DNA of 64,000 bases from Acholoe squamosa (lineage: Eukaryota > Annelida > Polychaeta > Phyllodocida > Polynoidae): contig OX439047.1 in NCBI GenBank assembly GCA_949317995.1, positions 35,192,950 to 35,256,949 on the forward strand, in the 5' to 3' direction. Position numbers and translations under genes: made by a program. The notes beneath the pieces are model-generated. The model made no database searches, was not told the DNA's origin, and saw only the letters and a program-made list of their open reading frames with translations. This document shows positions 37,687-50,440 of the stretch, in pieces (position 1 is the first letter of the stretch; every line of letters begins with the position of its first letter).

Positions 37687-40152
37687 ACACCAGTGTGGTT
37701 GTAAGCCATGTTGTTATCATCATCACACCTGACGTTTAACTCTCCTCATCTAAATAACCCCAATACAGAAGAGGAAAAAAGACATATTGGATGTTGGATC
37801 GACTTGTTCTCATATAAGCTTGCAGTTACTGGTAACAGGGAAAAATCATATGATCTATCTAACGGCGCACTGGTCTCAAACCGAGTGATGATGAAAGCTC
37901 TATTGTTTGGTTTCACTGTTATTGGTTAACATAAGGGTGTATCAGTAGTAAACTCAAAAATAAGATAGGTTTTCCTTTCTTCTTTCTTCAAATGGAGGAA
38001 CTCAATGTGATCTTCAGTCGGGTGTGGGTCTAGCTGGTTCCTTACCTCGGGCCCATCTTATCCACAAGGCATCTGATCAGGTTCAAACCCCCATCCATAA
38101 CTTGTAGATGGATTACAGGACAGGCACCCTGCTGAGAGCCTCAGGGTGAAAATCCCTACCCCAAACAATAATTCACCCCTATTATCGCCTACATTGTCAC
38201 TGGTACCCTGTCTGCCCACACACCCACCCCTAACAGATCCAAAGGTAACCAGCGGAGTTATTTTTAACTGAAAGTAGCTGTTGGCTCCGCGCAGGCGCGA
38301 ACTGAGCCAGGCTTCCCATATCGGTCATTGATTGGTTAATAAGGGTCAGGTGACCCTGGCCACCTGGTGGTTTGATTTAGAGTTAGGAGGATTAATCTGT
38401 GTGGGGTTAGGTCCCCCCGAAGGTGCCCATCTTATACCTATAAATCAGGAGAGTGGGGATCTAGGGAAGTTAGTAAGGCAGCGACAAGTGTGCCTGGTCA
38501 CCCGCATCATTGTAGGCGGTCAATACTTAACAGCGCACTGTGAATAACAATAAGTGCCCCCTGGGCTTCACTTCGCTACAGGCGGTTAGACTTAAAGGCA
38601 CTTCTATGATTTATATTTCTTTGATTGCATGTCTGTAAATACTTGGAATAAAAGAAAAAAAGATTAGATTCTCAAATTCCAACGAAGGAACTTCAATTAA
38701 AAATATCATTAAATGTGCTGATCCTAAAAATGAAAAATGAAAAAAAAATATCAGGAGATTTCAAATTTCAAAATCAATGTCATCTGTCAGATAGTTCCTA
38801 CAGAAGAATCATCAGGGATGCTGACTGAAGTTTCCTGGGAGTCAAGAAACGAGAGTTTAAAACATCCATTGTTTACCAGATAAAATAAATGTTTACACGT
38901 CAAAGATTAAGTGATATTAACCGCAGCCCCCACCTGCTATAGTAATCTCCTTTTAAAAGTGGTTGTTTGTTTGATCCCTACTCCAGCACCCATTGTTTTA
39001 ACCCACTCCAACCTTAAAGCTCCTCTGGCACTATGAAACACTCTCAAAGAAGCTAAGACAGATACTCTATATAAAAGACAGGTCAGCAGTGGTTCTACAT
39101 TGTATTTTGTATTCTTTTTCAACGTATACATAGATATTTCACTCCTTGGTAAGTAAGAAAGTGGGAATTTTACCTGTTCTGTTTAATTCTCACAATTTAC
39201 TAAGAGAGTTCCCTTAAAAATTCATGTTTTGATGTGCTTTGTGGTATTATCCGGTAGCTGGATTCAAATGACTTAATTCAGGGGCATAGTATATCGAGTA
39301 CTTTCACAAGCATCATTAACCAGTTAATCATTTATCGCTTTATGAGCCTGGTAAGGTTCTCCTGTAAAGTTTAAAAGGCAAAATTCTCTCATTGCAAAGC
39401 AATATGTGTAGGGCATGAGGAAAATATACCCAAGTACTTATGCCAGGTATATACATCTACATATCTACCATGCCAGGATGGAAGGAAGACTATTCCAATG
39501 CATTACATTGTAGGCTGGGACGCTGGGTACGGAAAGTTTCAACCGCAAACCCAGCGTCCATCAGCGCCCTGGAGGCCCTCTAGTGGCACACTCCATCACT
39601 AAGTAGTGAGACGCAGCACCCTCCCATGGCTATCCACGGGCGGGTCATGTGATGGATAGTTCGTATCTGCTGCACTCCCGGGAAGAGAATTCATGGGAAA
39701 AAGTGACTGGGTGAATTTAGATAAACACACAAATAAATTACTTCCGATTGTCACGGACTTGTTTTTGGGTGAAGCTCATAGGAAGGCCACAGACACCATA
39801 CAGGAGGATGTCACAAAGAGACATGCCAAACATGAATTCAAAAATTCATTAAGAATTAATGTTAGGTCAATTAGGATTCATAACTACAAGGAAAGTTCAT
39901 GATTATACTATCCCAACTGGGTAATCAAAGAGATTTTATGGTATTTTCATTATTTTCTGTGTTTTCCAGAAAAATGCATCATAAAAATAAATGAAATAAT
40001 CATCTATAACTTTTTATCTAGGGAAATTTGTTAAAATTATAACAGGGAGTGACATAAGTGAAAGTTACATAGAACGATAGGAAATTTTCGATAGACATAA
40101 ATTGCCACTTTTTGGGATTAAAAATATGCTTTTTGAGTGATTTTATTAATAC
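37687..40152. other. No gene recognised
   Basis: Contains an inverted pair gctgggacgctgggt / acccagcgtccatcagc (about 39514-39566) and otherwise featureless sequence. Confidence 0.5.
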
Positions 40153-40158
40153 TTAAAG

Positions 40159-40942
40159 CAGGGATGAAAGTCGACGATGACAAAAAACCTTGAAAAAGGA
40201 AACAACTTTAAATGCACTGTATATGCCCTCCAGTCCCATCCATAAGTGTGTTACAGGGTTTGTGTGGTTGGGGGGGGGGGAGGAGGCAGTAGGTGTTGTA
40301 TAAGGGTGTAGTTTGTCCTCAAATAACAGGAAAAGCTGTTTTTCAAGATGTTGTTCGGATACTATACCCAAAATGTGCACATTATGGCCCTTTTGCAGAG
40401 TATGTCCTAGGATCCCTTCAGAATGTTACTGTATAGCTGTTTTCCAAGGTCTTGTTCGGATAGCATACCCAAAATATGCACCACCTGATCTACTAGTAGT
40501 GGTGCCTTTGCGCAACACGACCTATGGACCAATTACAATGTTAGGTATAGAGATAGGTCAAAGGGTGCAGGGAATATATGACCAATATAGTTATATGATG
40601 AAATCATAACGCGCAGAAAAGGGGTATACTATCCGACACTCTTCTAGCATAGGAACTATAGCTTGCTGCTAAGACTACACTGAAGAGTGGAACAAACACC
40701 AATAAAGAGGGGAAAGTTTTCAAGGAAAAACTTGAGAATCCTTAAAAACCTTGAACTAAAAACTGGCATGCTGCCACTGTATGCAGTGTTGTGGGACCTG
40801 ACTGTGTGCATGTATGCAACCTCTGGAGGTAAATTGTGACTCCTTTATCCTGTTTTCAGAGGATTTTCAAGAAAACTTATTTTTCTTAAGTGAGTGAAAA
40901 AAACCTTGAAATCAAGGAAAACCTTGAACTCTTTCATCCCTG
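40159..40942. mobile_element. CAGGGATGAAAG hAT-like element, 784 bp
   Basis: CAGGGATGAAAG at the left and its inverted copy CTTTCATCCCTG at the right. An exact 6-bp duplication ttaaag flanks it (40153-40158 and 40943-40948). It holds a 101-bp-spaced direct repeat (40334 and 40435, with shared TTGTTCGGATA and ATACCCAAAAT) and subterminal AACCTTGAA words. Non-coding. Confidence 0.75.
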
Positions 40943-40948
40943 TTAAAG

Positions 40949-42051
40949 TCAATGTCACAAAACGACCATGTTAAGGGTGTCGGTTACACATCCGTTACGC
41001 CATATGGGGTCATATGGAGCCATATAAAGTAGAGCAGAATTCAGATCTATTTCATGCAGTAGCTTCGGTCATTTTCATCCTATGAAAAATTTAAGGTCAC
41101 CTAATCCCCCTAAATCGATACCAAGGAATCCAATGGTGATACCCATTTTGTTCTATTCCAAATGGTTGCTTAGCAACAGGCCTTTTTATCTTGAAATATA
41201 CCAATTTTAGTAACAACCAGGAATTATGTGATTTTGCATGATATTTTCAGGATAATAATTTCCTAAGAAATAATCATAGCTATATCATGAAATTTTATGT
41301 GCACGTTCCTGAAGACCTCTATTTTATATTGCAATTCAAAAATTACCAGAAATCAAAGATTTATTTTTTTAGGATTTTTTCACTTCCATTAGTTGCAAAC
41401 TCATGAGCTTGAGCCTTTTACCTCATTAATTAATACGCCATATTTTCCTATTTCAATCTGCTGTTCTCTGTTAAAAAGGTTTCATCAATGATTTGATCTT
41501 CTGAATGGTTGTAAATAAATTTAATGGTTGGTGTGAAAAATCATTGTCATTGATTTTGTTATCTAAAATGTGTCTGCAATTGTTGTTGTTTTTCCAGCAC
41601 ATCACAATAACATGTCAATACTTCATTGAGTAATCGGGGAACCAGCCATAAAGATTTATATCTTTTCCAGTGTTATTTCTATCACTTTTCTTGTTGCAAA
41701 AAGTATCAAACACTGTCTTCTCTTCCTTATAGAAGTGCCTAAGACATCTCCAAAGGACCACCAGTTGTTATCTGCCAGTGTAAAATCCCTGAGTTCATAT
41801 ACTACTCACAGTTTGCGGGGACCGTCTCCCGAGTATGTAGGGAAATGTCACCCGGACACAGGCACTGTGAAAGCTTAAAACTTTAATTTAACGTTGTGAT
41901 TTACAATTATAAGTTATCAAATTTTCTAGAAAGCAACATAATTATTTGAAACTGAACGTCTCTTCACAGGGTGAGAGTTTCAGCTTGATTTTATTGGCCA
42001 TTTATTTACATACACAGACATTTCTTTGCTAGTGTGAAGGAGGTAGGGTCT
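40949..42051. other. No gene recognised
   Basis: AT-rich. One X-box-like GTTGCTTAGCAAC palindrome at 41165-41177. Confidence 0.5.
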
Positions 42052-42198
42052 CAGGGATTGAAGTGACGAAGTAACTGAGAACAGAAACGTTCTAATAGAC
42101 CCCCCCCCCCCCAGAATATAGTTTTTGAACAGCAATGTACAGATTTTAGAAAGCTACAATCCCTGAAATCAGGGAACCCCTGAAGACTTCCATCCCTA
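42052..42198. mobile_element. CAGGGATTGAAGT element, relative of the CAGGGATGAAAG family
   Basis: Left CAGGGATTGAAGTGAC, right inverted TAGGGATGGAAGTC. The interior near the right end (tccctgaaatcaggga) matches the split copy at 37426-37680. A 13-base C run sits inside (42100-42112). No clean target duplication. Confidence 0.5.
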
Positions 42199-42801
42199 TA
42201 AGTGGTCAACTAGGCATCTAGTTTCGGCACACCTCTGTAACGAACGTGTTCCCTATAGAATAACTATAGAAACCCTCCTTCCCCACACGACTGGTTTTCT
42301 GATGTTGCCAATTTATACCCAGCAGTGCGAAATCCGAGTTAGTTGTCGTTTTACACACTAGGTGGCATCTACGTTGAAACAGTTTGGTTCTCAGGTCTGC
42401 CTACAGGGGGCTGTACTGATCAGTGAGCCAAGATCGTGAACCCTTTCGAGGAGAAACGGTATGATCGGAAGTGTGTCCCTGGTACCGGCGAAAGTTCATT
42501 GCTCATATTTTACAAGCGAAAATGGCGCCACGTTAGCGCTTCTCCCCCAAAGACGTAACCAGCCAAGATCTGGTGGACCTTTTCGCCCAAACTAACTATT
42601 CTATATGTATGGCCTTTCTAATCCGTGTTATCATAAGGTCAATTTGGTTGGAGTTCACATTTTTTTTTTCGGGAAAATAATACTAAAACTCTCTACCTAA
42701 ATTGCCTATTGCCTAGTTTGTCTAGCAAGATGATTCTTTCTTTGACAAAACTGTGAATCATTTCTTTATGAGCAGTACCGGACACAATATCAATGGTGCC
42801 T

Positions 42802-42850
42802 GTTCTGTGCTGGGAGTGTGCACTGGGGTGATGATCACTGGGTCTGATGA
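42802..42850 (-). pseudogene. Decayed partial copy of the exon at 43148-43315
   Basis: Plus-strand blocks gttctgtgctggg (42802-42814) and ctgggtctgatg (42838-42849) occur in the same order at nearly the same distance (36 against 34 bp) as in the exon (43159-43171 and 43193-43204), with weaker similarity between them. The copy covers the last third of the exon. In the exon's frame it hits a stop; in another frame it stays open (SDPVIITPVHTPSTEQAP). No GT donor follows at the matching position. Probably a tandem duplicate of an exon that has lost function. Confidence 0.55.
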
Positions 42851-43147
42851 CAAAGTAAATGCCCATATGGCAGATAAATTGGCTGACACGCACTGTATAA
42901 ATTTTGTCAAAATAATGGCGAAATCATTGTCCCAAAGTTGACGGAGCTCCGTCATTATCAAGATTCCTTGTACCATCGTACTGTCATCTGAGGCTTCATT
43001 GTAGAAACTTTGCTGTGGTTTGCTATTCAGTTCTACAGGGATCCCTGGTAGATTAAACAGTTATTTTTTACCATTGTAATTGATGATTGTAAGTTATCAT
43101 AACTTCTGAAAAAAGCCCCATATATTACAGTATTGACAATGTCTTAC

Positions 43148-43315
43148 CTGTGGTGGTAGTTCTGTGCTGGGTTGTGTGTAGAGCGGTGACCGCTGGGTCT
43201 GATGGCTAATAGGATGTGCTGGAGACCCCTGCAACATGTGCTGCTGTTGTTTCTGGTCCATGAGTTCCGGTGGCGGTGGCGGGAGGTCTTCATCCTGGGT
43301 CGGGTACCGGTATTT
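43148..43315 (-). CDS. Internal exon of a minus-strand gene encoding a proline-rich EVH1-ligand-like segment; possible zyxin/LPP relative
   Basis: The exon is 168 nt and reads as exactly 56 codons in phase 0 without a stop. The acceptor is TTTTGTCTACAG/AAATAC and the donor CCACAG/GTAAGAC. The peptide begins KYRYPTQDEDLPPPPPELMD, followed by a Q-rich stretch (QKQQQHMLQ) and an S/T/P/Q-rich end. Acidic-LPPPPP-acidic is close to the class I EVH1 ligand (D/E-F/L-PPPP) through which zyxin, LPP and related scaffolds bind Ena/VASP at focal adhesions. The order K-Y-x, basic/polar, acidic, then a poly-Pro block resembles the zyxin/LPP N-terminus, but low-complexity resemblance is weak evidence; afadin/canoe or another scaffold is possible. 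Codon bias and exact phase make coding likely even though the family is uncertain. No neighbouring exon was found within several kb on either side. Confidence 0.6.
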
Positions 43316-46517
<3,202 letters not shown>

Positions 46518-47696
46518 GAGTTGGGTGTTCAGCTAAGTGGTAGAACAATCCAGTCAGAAGTAGACAGATTCCTCCTGTTAATGCTTACCACATAGCCCCT
46601 CCTCCCAATCCTTAAGGGTCGTACCATGCCTCTTAGTTCATGTTGCTTTGCCGTCATCGTAGACCGATACACTGGCGGCTTATCTACTCGCCATTACTAC
46701 ATTGCATCAGGCCAACCTATCGAGTGTTGGATCGTCATGGTGCATGAATGTAGCCCTGGTGAGTAACTCGCCAGAGCTGCATCCATACATCATGACGACC
46801 TGTGGTCATCAGAGGGTTAAGACACACCTCCACCACACCCCTACTGTGCACCAGTCTGCCTTTACTGGTACAGGAAGGCGTTGCTAGGCGACCGCTGAAA
46901 TTCCCATTACCCTATGATCCCAATCTGTCAGCGCTGACTGGTTACCCTGGTGCTAGCCTGGTAGGAGGCGCCGGCCACTGGTCTGTAGGTGCTAGAGGCA
47001 GCTCCCTGGAGGAGGGCTGCTAACTCCTCCAGTAGCTTGCGAAGGGGCCTGGCGGGAGTGTGGTTTTCTTAAACTTAAAGCTGCCGCGGTCCACATACCA
47101 CCCCAACCCCATATAATTTGTTCCACTGTCCTTTACTGCATTCCTCTCTTATTTGAGATGATAACATGGTGTTAAAGGGTATGTTTTTTTCAGTGGTGGA
47201 GTTAGGACAACGGTATATTTCCCCCTACAAGTCCCCCTACTGCCTAGCCACCCCCACCCCCCCCCACTAATGAACGGGACTTTAAAAGAAATCCCCAAAG
47301 TCCCCAGTCAGTCATTACACCCTTTGTCAGCCCCACCCCATTCTGTTGTCAGCCCTTACACCGATTGGCAGTCCCTGATTGGGCCCTTACAGACGGCCCC
47401 GTCACACCGAAGGGCTTTATTGTCACAGGAAAAGGGCCCTTTTCTGTCAGAGGTAGTGTCCTCATCGTCAGAGACCTGTTCTTCCAGGAGGCCCTTAGTT
47501 GAACATAAAAGGGCCCCTGATGATTAGGCTAAGACTGAGCAGATAGAGTTCATGTTCAAGAATGCCTTTTTAGCATGTGTCTTACTGGAGTACATGGTAT
47601 CATGTTATCAATGGCTCCCCCAAGGGCACTGATTAGGGGACTTCGGTCATTCTGATGGGTGACAGAAGTGGGGTTGGTGGAGGACTCGTTATCTTT
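46518..47696. other. No gene recognised
   Basis: An X-box-like GTTGCTAGGCGAC is at 46880-46892. A GTGGTGGAGTTAGGA word near 47200 resembles a hAT-type end, but no partner was seen. Confidence 0.45.
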
Positions 47697-47708
47697 CTTT
47701 TTTAGGGA

Positions 47709-47890
47709 GTGAGTGAGTGAGTAATAGATGTTTAACGCCATTTCGACAGCTAAGGTCATATTCATGGTGAGAACATTACACAATTTCACAAAGGAATGTG
47801 TCAGTGCCCGCGCATATGTGCACCACACACATCCTGAGGGGATAGGAAAGATGAGAAATAGACCCTTTTAAGTGGGCTAGGGAAGCCCAT
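47709..47890 (-). mobile_element. SINE-like retroposon, copy B (CTCA-tailed)
   Basis: Same head and tail as copy A. A 12-bp duplication cttttttaggga flanks it (47697-47708 and 47891-47902). The minus-strand head is GGGCTTCCCTAGCCCACTT and the tail is GGCGTTAAACATCTATTACT plus CTCA units. Confidence 0.8.
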
Positions 47891-47902
47891 CTTTTTTAGG
47901 GA

Positions 47903-49136
47903 AGAAGTTCTTAAACCCAAGTTAAATGGTGAGTATCAGTAATTCAGTTTGACACAATTTGTACAGTGTCAGCAAGTGGATGTATCAGGTAGAACGTGAA
48001 CCATCAATAACACTACCTTCAGAAATGCTTTGAATTCACCCATTAACATTTATGAGTGCCAGTGGCCAGAATGTAATATTTACTGTGTTGTATAGAAGCT
48101 AGGGTATTTCCCGGAGGTATTTTTTTTTCACTCCAATTCTCTCCCTGCCTCTGAACAACCTATCATATGAGTCCATTTGAGTGCCTCCGCCTATTTTACA
48201 TTATAATGACATATTTATGAGTTGATACACTTTGACTATACATACAACACAATGGCCTATAGTGCTATAGTATACAGCACATTGAATTGATGCTATACAA
48301 CAGACCCCCCCCCCCTCCCCAGACACAAGACTACCACCTCTATTATTATCATGTAAATTGAAGCATCAGCTTCAGAGCCCAGGCATTAAAACAAGCATTC
48401 ATAAAAACACTCATCAAACCTCAATTATTGATGAAACTCTTCTGTTTTTGAACATCATCAACAGCAGAGTTTTTACACGGAGACAGATCGATCTGATATT
48501 AGTCATGTCCTGGAAGGCCGTTCAATTGGAGTCAGTTGGTGTTATTGGATGTTTTGCATCTCAGTCGCTAATGTTAGCAACTAAGGTGAAAATGCACGAA
48601 TCTATTGGCCACTAGCTGGTCTGGAGCTGGTTCCGACTACTCATACTAATAAGATGGGACCAGCATGTCCCTGGAAGTGGGTGTTAACCAGGGACAAGGT
48701 ACCCATCATGGTATGTGTTATCAGTGGGTTTTACCTCAACCTGAACCAGCAAAATTCAAAATGGCGGCTCCACTAGGCCTCCACACTGAGTCCTATAGGG
48801 TTAATGTGCGCAGTTTAGCATTGCAGTTCTAGTAGGTAGCATACTAACCATCTCAAATCGGAGCAATGGTATATAGACAAAGGTTCACGAGTATTGAGTC
48901 TGACTGAGGGTTATCTCACGAGGCGAAGCCAAGTGAAATAACCCTCAGGGGCAGGTCATCTCATGGGGGGGGGCGTGAGATACGGAGCCCCAGTGTTAAA
49001 CCTATGGGGTGTGCGTATTCCACTGCTTCCAACATGAAAAAAAGGGTAAGGGGTAACCCTATGAGAGACAGTTTAGTGTGGAAATATATGAAGCGGCCTT
49101 TATATTGCATTTTACTAATGTTACTGATCGAATGAC
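47903..49136. other. No gene recognised
   Basis: Includes an 11-base C run (48305-48315) and the hairpin at 48904-48948. The 85-codon frame at 48358-48615 has no recognised domain. Confidence 0.45.
48904..48948. repeat. GAGGCGAAGCC hairpin with 11-bp perfect arms
   Basis: CTGAGGGTTAT and ATAACCCTCAG enclose CTCACGAGGCGAAGCCAAGTGAA, itself an imperfect inner hairpin around GAGGCGAAGCC. Palindromes with this GAGGCG-AAGCC centre are, to my knowledge, widespread in invertebrate and microbial genomes. An ATCTCA...TGAGAT pair with a G run lies just downstream (48959-48984). Confidence 0.7.
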
Positions 49137-49148
49137 TGATGCATTGGC

Positions 49149-49328
49149 GCGGGCTTCCCTAGCCCACTTAAAAGGGTCTATATCTCCTCTTTCCTATCCC
49201 CTCAGGATGTGTGTGGTGCACATATGCGCGGGCACTGACACATTCCTCTGTTAAACTATTAACCTGTGAAGCACGGGATAGCCACTTAGTGCCGCTAAAG
49301 TGCTGTAAAACACAAATCAATCAATCAA
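49149..49328 (+). mobile_element. SINE-like retroposon, copy C: same head, different 3' tail (AATC-tailed)
   Basis: Flanked by the 12-bp duplication tgatgcattggc (49137-49148 and 49329-49340). The first ~105 bp match the head of copies A and B (GGGCTTCCCTAGCCCACTTA through GGCACTGACACATTCCTCTG). After that the sequence is unrelated to A and B: it runs through GTGAAGCACGGGATAGCCAC and GCTGTAAAACAC to an (AATC)n tail. This is a composite SINE with an alternative 3' module. It is inserted in the left arm of the inverted-repeat element at 49329-50440. Confidence 0.8.
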
Positions 49329-50440
49329 TGATGCATTGGCACAGTGCAGAAGGTACTAGGGTAACTGGCTAGTTACCCCATCCAACATGTTGGATACTAC
49401 ATAATGGACTTGAAAATACTTGAATATGTACTGCACAGTCATGCCTGCAAGTAGACCCTAAGTTTCTGTACCAGAAAATCCCCTATGATGACCTTAATCT
49501 TGGTGGGAAATAAGAAGATTGAGGGTAGTGTTTTAGTAGGCCTACCAGTGTACTTTCATTTTGCTCACGCCCATTACAGCACCTGTATTTGGTTATAGAA
49601 ATGAACTGGGAAAAAGGAATGCCAACCAGAGCACCTCCAAACAACATGAAAATGTTAGATAGGACCCCCCACTAAGGAATAGATAAAATTATATTGGTCT
49701 GTTACTGTTTGGCTTGATGGTATAGACCCTGGAATGAGGTGGAAATTGAATAAAAAGGCAATTTTTGGTCATTTTTGAACTTTGGGCCACCATATCTAAA
49801 AAAATAGCAGGCCGACATATGTAAACTTGCCCTTCTTTTGAAGCCCAAGGTGTTTTCTTTGAAATGAAACCAGAAATAAGAAGAATGGTTACTTACTTCT
49901 TATTTTACAGCCCCCTATATCCAAAAAAGACCAAAAAAGACCCAGGTGCCCACTTTCGGTGGATTGACCCATATGTAGTATATAGAATTCAATGGAAGAT
50001 TACATAGTACCTCTACTGATTTGAGTAATGCTAAAATGTTAAGATGTGGTGTACAATATACACAATCATCTTACCTAGGAATTATAGGCTGCAATTGTCT
50101 GGAACAGTAGTATAGAGAGCTTTTAGATTTGTCAGTACTATGGTAACTCAGTTTGTTTACAATAACAAGTACTAGGATAACTTCATTTGGAGTTACCCTA
50201 GTACCGAACTTTCAGTTTTTGTTGATTTCTATGTAATCCAAGTATTGTAATACCTCCATGTCTTGTCTCCGTCAGTACCATGTCCTGGCTAACATTATGT
50301 AATATCGTTATGAAGTAGAATAGTGCATTAAAAGCATAGAATGAGGAAAAGTCCTCACACTTGTTTCCATATGATCCTTTATGTTAGATGGGGTAACTGG
50401 CAGTTACCCTGGTACCTCCTGCATTGTTATTGGTGCATCA
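49329..50440. mobile_element. Inverted-repeat element with long complex ends around AGGGTAACTGGCAGTTACCC
   Basis: The left 60 bp (49329-49388) and the inverted right 60 bp (50381-50440) are about 80% alike. They share GGTAC-AGGGTAACTG and AGTTACCCCATC-AACAT. Each arm contains its own small palindrome (GTAACTGGC-AGTTAC). A third related inverted pair (TACTAGGATAACT / AGTTACCCTAGTACC) lies inside at about 50171-50205. The SINE at 49149-49328 interrupts the left end, so the original element probably started further left, near 49110. No coding frame; superfamily unknown. Confidence 0.6.

Noticed and set aside
38020..38110. tRNA-like stretch with GGTTCAAACCCCC (B-box-like)
   Set aside because: No matching A box at the right distance and no cloverleaf stems could be drawn.
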